A stretch of 64,000 nt of DNA from Oscillospiraceae bacterium (lineage in GTDB: Bacteria > Bacillota > Clostridia > Oscillospirales > Oscillospiraceae). The first letter of the stretch is position 1. Every line of letters begins with the position of its first letter. The DNA lies in NCBI GenBank assembly GCA_022792945.1, contig JAAWBZ010000077.1, forward strand, positions 1-64,000, in the 5' to 3' direction. The position numbers were made by a program, and so were the translations under genes. The notes beneath the pieces were generated by a model that saw only the letters and a program-made list of their open reading frames with translations, was not told the DNA's origin and did not search any database. This document shows positions 57,915 to 64,000 of this stretch, one piece after another.

Positions 57915-59018
57915 TTATTGCAGCGCCGCCAGCGCCCATGCAGCCCGCCGGACATCCTCGGAGCTGTTGAAGTCGGAAAAGCTCAGACGGATGGTGCCGC
58001 TCTCCAGGGTCCCGGCGCTCTCGTGGGCCAGCGGCGCGCAGTGCAGCCCCGCCCGGACCGCCACGCCCCGCCGCGCCAGCTGCGCCGCCGCCGTCTCGCA
58101 GTCTGCCCCCGCCGCCGTCACCGACAGAACGCCGGTCTGGCCGGGGCCGCAGTAGAGCCGTAGGCCGTCCAGGCGGGACAGCCGCTCCGTCAGCTGCCGC
58201 AGCAGCGCCTGCTCCCGCCGCAGAATCGCCGCGGGCGTGCGGCGGAGGACGTAGGCGATGCCCGCCGCCAGGCCGCAGATGCCCGGGACGTTGTGCGTCC
58301 CGGCCTCGGCGGCATCGGGCGGGTCCTCGGGCATGGAGAACAGGCGCGACTGGCTCCCGGTGCCGCCCTCGATCAGGGGCTTCGGCGCGCGGCCGCACAG
58401 GAGAATGCCCGTCCCCTGGGGACCATACAGCCCCTTGTGGCCAGGCATGGCGATGAAGGCCGCGCCCAGGTTCCTCAGCGACACCGGCAGCGCCCCCGCC
58501 GACTGGGCGGCGTCCACGATCAGCGGCACGCCCCGCCGGGCGCAGAGGGCGGCGATCTCCTCGATGGGCAGGCGGTAGCCGAACACGTTAGAGACGTGGG
58601 TACAGACCACCGCCTTTGTCCCGGGGATGACTGCCCGCTCAAAGTCCCGCAGCGTGTCCGCCGGGTCGAACAGCCGCCGCCCCGCCGCCGTCACCTGTGC
58701 CCCCAGGGCGTGGAGGGGGCGCATGACGGCGTTGTGCTCAAAGCCGGAAACCACCACCGCGTCCCCCGGCCCAACCAAAGATTTGATGGCGATATTCAGC
58801 GCGTGGGTGGCGTTCAGAGTGAACGCCACCTGCTCCGGCTCCGCCTCAAAGAGCCGGCCCGCCAGCTCCCGGCAGCGGTAGACGGCCTCCGCCGCGCCCA
58901 TGGCCGCCGGATAGCCGCCCCGCCCCGGCGAGGCATAGCGCCCCATGGCCTGGGCCACCGCCTGGACCACCTGCGGCGGCTTCCGGAGGGTGGTGGCGCC
59001 GTTATCCAGGTAGGTCAT
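57915..59018 (-). CDS. Class-V aminotransferase / cysteine desulfurase-like protein
   Basis: TYLDNGATTLRKPPQVVQAV, VDAAQSAGALPV, GHKGLYGPQGTGILLC. Confidence 0.92.
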   Translation of the reverse strand: MTYLDNGATTLRKPPQVVQAVAQAMGRYASPGRGGYPAAMGAAEAVYRCRELAGRLFEAEPEQVAFTLNATHALNIAIKSLVGPGDAVVVSGFEHNAVMRPLHALGAQVTAAGRRLFDPADTLRDFERAVIPGTKAVVCTHVSNVFGYRLPIEEIAALCARRGVPLIVDAAQSAGALPVSLRNLGAAFIAMPGHKGLYGPQGTGILLCGRAPKPLIEGGTGSQSRLFSMPEDPPDAAEAGTHNVPGICGLAAGIAYVLRRTPAAILRREQALLRQLTERLSRLDGLRLYCGPGQTGVLSVTAAGADCETAAAQLARRGVAVRAGLHCAPLAHESAGTLESGTIRLSFSDFNSSEDVRRAAWALAALQ

Positions 59019-59269
59019 AGGCCGATCTCCTGATACTGCCCGCCGCCGTCCAGCTGGTAAACCCGCTGGAAGCCGATCTCATTCTGCCGCAGCGCCTCCA
59101 CCGCCTGCGCGCCCAGCTCCTGCCGGAGCCGCAGGGCATAGCCGCACCCCTGGGCCGAGAGGACCTTGGGCGTGCGCAGCAGCTGATGGTGGAGTCCGAT
59201 GCTATCGAGAAGTCTCGATCCCCGCTGGGCGCGGGTGATGGACCGAAACGTGATATAGTAGTCAAACAT
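59015..59269 (-). CDS. DUF3343 domain-containing protein
   Basis: YITFRSITRAQRGSRLLDSIGLHHQLLRTPKVLSAQGCGYALRL; ATGA overlap with the desulfurase-like gene. Confidence 0.85.
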   Translation of the reverse strand: MFDYYITFRSITRAQRGSRLLDSIGLHHQLLRTPKVLSAQGCGYALRLRQELGAQAVEALRQNEIGFQRVYQLDGGGQYQEIGL

Positions 59270-59387
59270 AGGTCATTCCCTCCCGCTCTATCGTATGCGC
59301 CAGCCCCGCGGGACGCGACAGACGGCGCCCGCTGGCGGCGGTACGCCCTGGCATTCACAAAAAATTTACAAATTTCTCAAAAATCCA

Positions 59388-59415
59388 TTGACAATCGGGA
59401 AAAAACTCCTATAAT
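59388..59415 (+). promoter_or_regulatory. sigma-A promoter of the lysine riboswitch transcript
   Basis: TTGACA-N16-TATAAT. Confidence 0.8.
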
Positions 59416-59433
59416 AAAGCCAACAAGCATATG

Positions 59434-59605
59434 ATAGAGGCGCGGAACGCATCAGTAGGCCCCGCAGACCGGCAGGCACCGGGGGCTGAAAGGGCTTTCT
59501 GCCGAAGCGTTTGCGGTCTGCCTGGGCCGCAGGCCGCTGGGCCGTCGGAGAATATCCGCCGGACTGTCACGAAAGTGGAGCGCTGTCATGCGATATGGCC
59601 CGGAC
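59434..59605 (+). ncRNA. Lysine riboswitch (L box)
   Basis: GATAGAGGCGCGGAACGCATCAGTAGG...CTGAAAGGGCTTTCTGCCGAAGCG...GGACTGTCACGAAAGTGGAGCGCTGTCATGCG; characteristic LYS-element blocks in order. Confidence 0.92.
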
Positions 59606-59626
59606 CCGTTCACAGGGAGAAAAGTC

Positions 59627-59669
59627 ATGGATGCAGCAACGGCCGCTGCGTGCATGGCTTAGTTTTTTT
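59627..59669 (+). terminator. Riboswitch-linked terminator before the NhaC-type gene
   Basis: ATGCAGC AACGGCC GCTGCGTGCAT followed by TTTTTTT. Confidence 0.75.
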
Positions 59670-59686
59670 GTGAAGGGGTCCTACAT

Positions 59687-61312
59687 ATGAGATCAACAGG
59701 CAAAAGGCGCGTTCTCTTTGCCGTCCTGGCGACGGCGGCGGTGCTGCTGCTGTCCACGGCCGTCCTGGCCGCCGGGGATGGCGGGGACGCCGCGGCCAAC
59801 CCGTTTACCAACACCGCCTGGGCCTTGCTGCCCCCGGTCATCGCCATCACCCTGGCTCTGATCACCAAGGAGGCCTATTCCTCGCTGTTCGTGGGCATCC
59901 TGGTGGGCGCGCTGCTCTGCTGCAGCTTCGCGCCGGTGGCGACGCTGGACGCTGTGGTCAACGACGGCCTGATCAGCGCCATTGCCGGCAACGCCGGCAT
60001 CTTCCTGTTCCTGGTGATTCTGGGCGCTATTGTCGCCCTGGTCAATGCCTCCGGCGGCAGCGCCGCCTTCGGCCGCTGGGCCGCCAAGAACATCAAAACC
60101 AAAATCGGCGCCATGCTGGCTACCTTTGTCCTGGGCATCCTGATCTTCATCGACGACTATTTCAACTGCCTCACCGTCGGCTCGGTGATGCGGCCCGTCA
60201 CCGATAACCACAAGATTTCCCGGCCCAAGCTGGCCTACCTCATCGACGCTACCGCCGCGCCGGTGTGCATGATCGCGCCGGTGTCCTCCTGGGCGGCCGC
60301 GGTGGCGACGGTCATCTCCGACAACGACCTGAACCTGGGCTACGACGGCATCGAGCTGTTCGTCCGCGCCATCCCCTATAATTTTTATTCCCTTCTGACC
60401 TTCGTATTCATCATCGTCCTGGCGCTGATGAAGTTCGACTACGGCCCTATGAAGCTGCGCGAGATGAACGCCATGCTCCACGGCGACCTGGGGGCACAGG
60501 AGGAATCCGCCGGCGAGGAAGCCAACCCCAAGGGGAAGATCATCGACCTGATTGTGCCGGTGGTGGTGCTGATCATCTCCTGTGTTGTCGGCATGATCTA
60601 TGTGGGCGGCTTCTTCGGCGGCAGCTGCGACGGGGACTTTGTCGCTGCCTTCGCCAACACCGACGCCACGGTGGCGCTGCCCTGGGGCGGTCTCATCACC
60701 CTGGTGTTCACGGTGGCTTATATGGTGGCCCGCCGCCTGACCAGCTTCAAGGGCGCCATGGCCTGCGTGCCCAAGGGCTTCATCGCCATGGTGCCGCCCA
60801 TCACCATCCTGACCCTGGCCGTCAGCCTCAAGTCCATGACCAGCGCGCTGGGCGCGGATATGTTCGTCAAGGCCGCCATGGAGGGCGCTTCCCAGGGCCT
60901 CTACAGCCTGTTGCCCGCGGTGATCTTCGTGGTGGCGTGCCTGCTGGCCTTCGCCTCCGGCACCAGCTGGGGAACCTTCGGCATCCTCATCCCCATCGTG
61001 TCCGCCGTCTTTGAGCCGGGCAGCACCCCGCTGGTCATCGGCGTCTCGGCGTGCCTGGCCGGCGCGGTCTGCGGCGACCACTGCTCGCCCATCTCCGATA
61101 CCACCATCATGGCCTCCGCCGGCGCGCAGTGCGACCACCTGACCCACGTCGCCACCCAGCTGCCCTACGCTATCACCGTCGCGGCGGTGTCCTTTGTCAC
61201 CTACATCATCGCCGGCTTCACGAAGAGCGTCTGGATTTCCCTCCCCGTCGGCATCGTTCTGACGATTGCGACGCTGTTTGTCATCAAGTCCATGACCAGG
61301 AAAAAAGCGTAA
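59687..61312 (+). CDS. NhaC-family transporter, likely lysine permease
   Basis: DDYFNCLTVGSVMRPVTDNHKISRPKLAYLIDATAAPVCMIAPVSSW, GDHCSPISDTTIMASAGAQCDHLTHV. Confidence 0.93.
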   Translation: MRSTGKRRVLFAVLATAAVLLLSTAVLAAGDGGDAAANPFTNTAWALLPPVIAITLALITKEAYSSLFVGILVGALLCCSFAPVATLDAVVNDGLISAIAGNAGIFLFLVILGAIVALVNASGGSAAFGRWAAKNIKTKIGAMLATFVLGILIFIDDYFNCLTVGSVMRPVTDNHKISRPKLAYLIDATAAPVCMIAPVSSWAAAVATVISDNDLNLGYDGIELFVRAIPYNFYSLLTFVFIIVLALMKFDYGPMKLREMNAMLHGDLGAQEESAGEEANPKGKIIDLIVPVVVLIISCVVGMIYVGGFFGGSCDGDFVAAFANTDATVALPWGGLITLVFTVAYMVARRLTSFKGAMACVPKGFIAMVPPITILTLAVSLKSMTSALGADMFVKAAMEGASQGLYSLLPAVIFVVACLLAFASGTSWGTFGILIPIVSAVFEPGSTPLVIGVSACLAGAVCGDHCSPISDTTIMASAGAQCDHLTHVATQLPYAITVAAVSFVTYIIAGFTKSVWISLPVGIVLTIATLFVIKSMTRKKA

Positions 61313-61337
61313 AATACCATCAAAACCGCCGCAGAGG

Positions 61338-61820
61338 TCACTCCGCGGCGGTTTTTTCGATCAGGCACACCGCGTGGGCTGCGATGCCCTCCTCCCGGCC
61401 GGTGAAGCCGAGGCGTTCCTCTGTGGTGGCCTTGACGCTAACCTGGTCCGGATCGATAGACAGCGCCGCGGCCAGGTTCCGGGCCATCCCGGGCAGATGC
61501 GGGGCCAGCTTCGGCCGCTGGGCCAGAAGGGTGGCGTCGAGGTTGCCCACCTGCCAGCCCGCCTCCCGCAGGAGCTCCCCCACCCGGGTCAGGAGGCCCA
61601 GGCTGGACGCGCCCTTGTACCGCGGGTCGGTATCCGGGAAGTGGACGCCGATATCCCCCAGCGCCGCCGCGCCCAGGAGCGCGTCCATGACGGCGTGGGT
61701 CAGCACATCGGCGTCGGAGTGGCCGTCCAGCCCCCGCTCCCAGGGGATGTCCACGCCGCCCAGAATGAGCCGCCGGCCCGTTTGCAGCCGGTGCACGTCG
61801 TAGCCATGGCCAATCCTCAT
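61338..61820 (-). CDS. ispF: 2-C-methyl-D-erythritol 2,4-cyclodiphosphate synthase
   Basis: [48 protein letters not shown]. Confidence 0.97.
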   Translation of the reverse strand: MRIGHGYDVHRLQTGRRLILGGVDIPWERGLDGHSDADVLTHAVMDALLGAAALGDIGVHFPDTDPRYKGASSLGLLTRVGELLREAGWQVGNLDATLLAQRPKLAPHLPGMARNLAAALSIDPDQVSVKATTEERLGFTGREEGIAAHAVCLIEKTAAE

Positions 61821-62545
61821 GGGGCGCGCCTCCCCTCCAGGATCGACCGGGCCACGGCCAGGTCGAGGGGAGTGGTGATCTTCAAATTCTCGTCGCTGCC
61901 CTCCACCAGATGGACCTTCATGCCGATGCGCTCCACGGCGGCGCAGTCGTCGGTGAGAACCGCGCCGTCCTGGGACGCCTTGTAGAGCGCGGCGCGGAGC
62001 AGGTCAATGTCAAACACCTGAGGCGTCTGCACCGCTGCCAGGACGCCGCGGTCCGGCGTCTCCACCACCACGCCGTCCTGAACGATCTTCACCGTGTCCT
62101 TCACCGGCACCGCCGGCGCAGCCGCGCCGGTCTGGGCGGCCTTGCCGATCACCGCCTCAATGAGCGCCGGCGCCGCCAGAGGCCGCGCGCCGTCGTGGAT
62201 GGCCGCCAGGGTCGCGCGGGCGGAGGCGTACTCCAGCCCCGCCAGAACCGACGCGCTTCTCTCCGCGCCGCCCGCCACGATGTTCCGCACCTTGCTGATC
62301 TCGCTGGCGCGGCAGAGGGAGCCCACCGGCCCCAGCAGGTCCTTCCGCGTGACCACCACGATCTCGTCCACCGCGCCGCACTGCTGGAATGCCAGGAGGG
62401 TGTGCAGCAGCACCGGCTTGCCGCCCAGGTCCGCCAGCACCTTGTCCACGCCCTGCATCCGGCTGGCGGAGCCTGCCGCCACGATCACCGCCGTACAGCG
62501 GGGCTGTTTGGACAGGCGGCGGCTGATTTTTTTCAAAATTCCCAT
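61817..62545 (-). CDS. ispD: 2-C-methyl-D-erythritol 4-phosphate cytidylyltransferase
   Basis: [48 protein letters not shown]. Confidence 0.94.
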   Translation of the reverse strand: MGILKKISRRLSKQPRCTAVIVAAGSASRMQGVDKVLADLGGKPVLLHTLLAFQQCGAVDEIVVVTRKDLLGPVGSLCRASEISKVRNIVAGGAERSASVLAGLEYASARATLAAIHDGARPLAAPALIEAVIGKAAQTGAAAPAVPVKDTVKIVQDGVVVETPDRGVLAAVQTPQVFDIDLLRAALYKASQDGAVLTDDCAAVERIGMKVHLVEGSDENLKITTPLDLAVARSILEGRRAP

Positions 62546-62546
62546 A

Positions 62547-63920
62547 TCAAAGCTCCATCACTGTTTTCTTGAAGGCGTCGCCCCGGACCATGAAGTTCCG
62601 AAAGTGGTCGAAGGACGCGCTGGCTGGCGAAAGCATCACCACATCCCCGGGCCGGGCCAGGGCCGCGGCGGTGCGGATGGCCTCATAGAAGTCCTCAATC
62701 TCCACGATCTCCGGCGCGCCGGGGGCGTAACCCGGCGCGTCCTCCACAGCCCTTCTGATCTTGGGGGCGGTGGCGCCGGTAAGCACCAGGGTCTTGACGT
62801 GCGCCGCGATCTCCGGCCCCAGGTCGTCGTAGGGGATGTGCTTGTCGTAGCCGCCGGCGATGAGGATCAGCTTCTCCGGGAAGCTGCGCAGGCCCGCGAT
62901 GGTCCGGGAGGGGCTGGAGGCGATGGAATCATTGTAGAACCGCACGCCCTTCCGGGTCCGCACCAGCTCGATGCGGTGCTCCACCCCCTGGAACCGCCGG
63001 GCCACCCCCCGGATGTCCTCGTCGGAAACCAGGCCCTCCACCGCGCAGATGGCCGCCATATAGTTTTCCACGTTGTGGATGCCCGGCAGGGAGATCTCCG
63101 CCTGCTCCAGCAACTTTTCCCCACCGGCGCGATAGATCACGCCGTTCTCCAGGTAAACCCCCGCCGCCGGCCGCGTCCGGCGGGAGAATTCCAGCACCTT
63201 CCCCGCTGCCTTGGGGCAAAAGCCGTGGGTGATGGCGTTGTCGGCGTTGAAAACGGCTACGTCCCCCGGTCCCTGGTGGAGGTAGACGTTCTCCTTGGCG
63301 GCCACATACTCGGCCATGTCCCGGTGGACGTCCAGGTGGTTGGGGGCCAGGTTGGTGACCACCGCCACATGGGGGCTCCGCACCATATCCAGCAGCTGGA
63401 AGGAGCTGAGCTCCACCACCGCCACGTCCTCCGGCCCCATCCGGTCCGCCAGGGGCAGCAGCGGCCGGCCAATGTTGCCGCCCACCCATACGGTCCTGCC
63501 GGCCTCCTTGAGAATCTCTGAGATCAGCGTGGTGGTGGTGGTCTTGCCGTCGGAGCCGGTGACGGCGATGGCCGTGCAGGGGCAGACCTCGAAGAATACC
63601 TCCATCTCCGACGTCATCACCGTCCCCTGGGCCCGCAGCCGCGCCAGCTCCGGGCGGTCGGGGTGCAGCCCCGGGGTGCGGAAGGCCACGTCGCCCGACA
63701 AATCCTCCAGGTACGACGCTCCCAGCCGCAGCCGGAGACCCTGGTCCTCCAGCGCCAGCGTCTCGGCCTCCAGATCCTCCCGCCCGCGCCGGTCGCAGCC
63801 GGTCACCTCCGCGCCGTGGGCCAGCAGCAGGCGGACCAGCGGCCGGTTGCTGACACCCAGGCCCAGCACCAGCACGCGCCTGCCCCGCAGATTTTCCAAA
63901 TAACGCTCCAATCGGTCCAT
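62547..63920 (-). CDS. murD: UDP-N-acetylmuramoylalanine--D-glutamate ligase
   Basis: VLVLGLGVSNRPLVRLLLAHGAEVTGCD, AVTGSDGKTTTTTLISEIL, NDSIASSPSRTIAGL. Confidence 0.95.
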   Translation of the reverse strand: MDRLERYLENLRGRRVLVLGLGVSNRPLVRLLLAHGAEVTGCDRRGREDLEAETLALEDQGLRLRLGASYLEDLSGDVAFRTPGLHPDRPELARLRAQGTVMTSEMEVFFEVCPCTAIAVTGSDGKTTTTTLISEILKEAGRTVWVGGNIGRPLLPLADRMGPEDVAVVELSSFQLLDMVRSPHVAVVTNLAPNHLDVHRDMAEYVAAKENVYLHQGPGDVAVFNADNAITHGFCPKAAGKVLEFSRRTRPAAGVYLENGVIYRAGGEKLLEQAEISLPGIHNVENYMAAICAVEGLVSDEDIRGVARRFQGVEHRIELVRTRKGVRFYNDSIASSPSRTIAGLRSFPEKLILIAGGYDKHIPYDDLGPEIAAHVKTLVLTGATAPKIRRAVEDAPGYAPGAPEIVEIEDFYEAIRTAAALARPGDVVMLSPASASFDHFRNFMVRGDAFKKTVMEL

Positions 63921-64000
63921 GCCGTCACTCCTCACGCGCATCGAAATCGTTTCGTCCCCATTATACCGGGTAAATCATTTTTTTGCAACTGATTTGACAT

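Overview
This 64 kb, high-GC window looks like the chromosome of a spore-forming Firmicute, probably Oscillospiraceae-like (inferred from gene content). It is mostly core genome. Recognisable blocks: spmAB, argS, ddl, a two-component/ABC module, rsmI, yebC, nif3/trmK, sigG-ylmC, rpsB-tsf, argC-J-B-D, gpr, rpsT, recG, gpmI, asp23-fakA, htrA, an [FeFe]-hydrogenase-like protein, a SPOCS-LysM protein, the long yicC-remA-gmk-rpoZ-priA-def-fmt-rsmB-rlmN-stp-pknB-rsgA-thiN block, cdaA-cdaR, a class-V aminotransferase with DUF3343, an NhaC-type transporter, ispF-ispD and murD. No rRNA, tRNA, CRISPR array or prophage was seen. Four ORFs below the 60-aa cutoff of the supplied track were added: a 2[4Fe-4S] ferredoxin, a ribbon-helix-helix protein and two small membrane proteins. 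Two riboswitch-like leaders are recognisable by sequence: a lysine riboswitch before the NhaC-type gene and a yjdF motif before yjdF. The observations most worth a second look are: (1) a compact array of five same-direction DnaA-box-like 9-mers at 30433-30482, far from any dnaA gene; (2) divergent sulfur/redox genes whose predicted -35 hexamers overlap, one encoding a C_GCAxxG_C_C/sulfite-reductase-like fusion; (3) a run of four hairpins between spmB and argS; (4) a possible collapsed second ABC-permease copy; (5) a tiny divergent RHH/membrane-peptide pair. I did not find a convincing large undescribed defence-type system. No searches were run; family names come from motif and sequence recognition.
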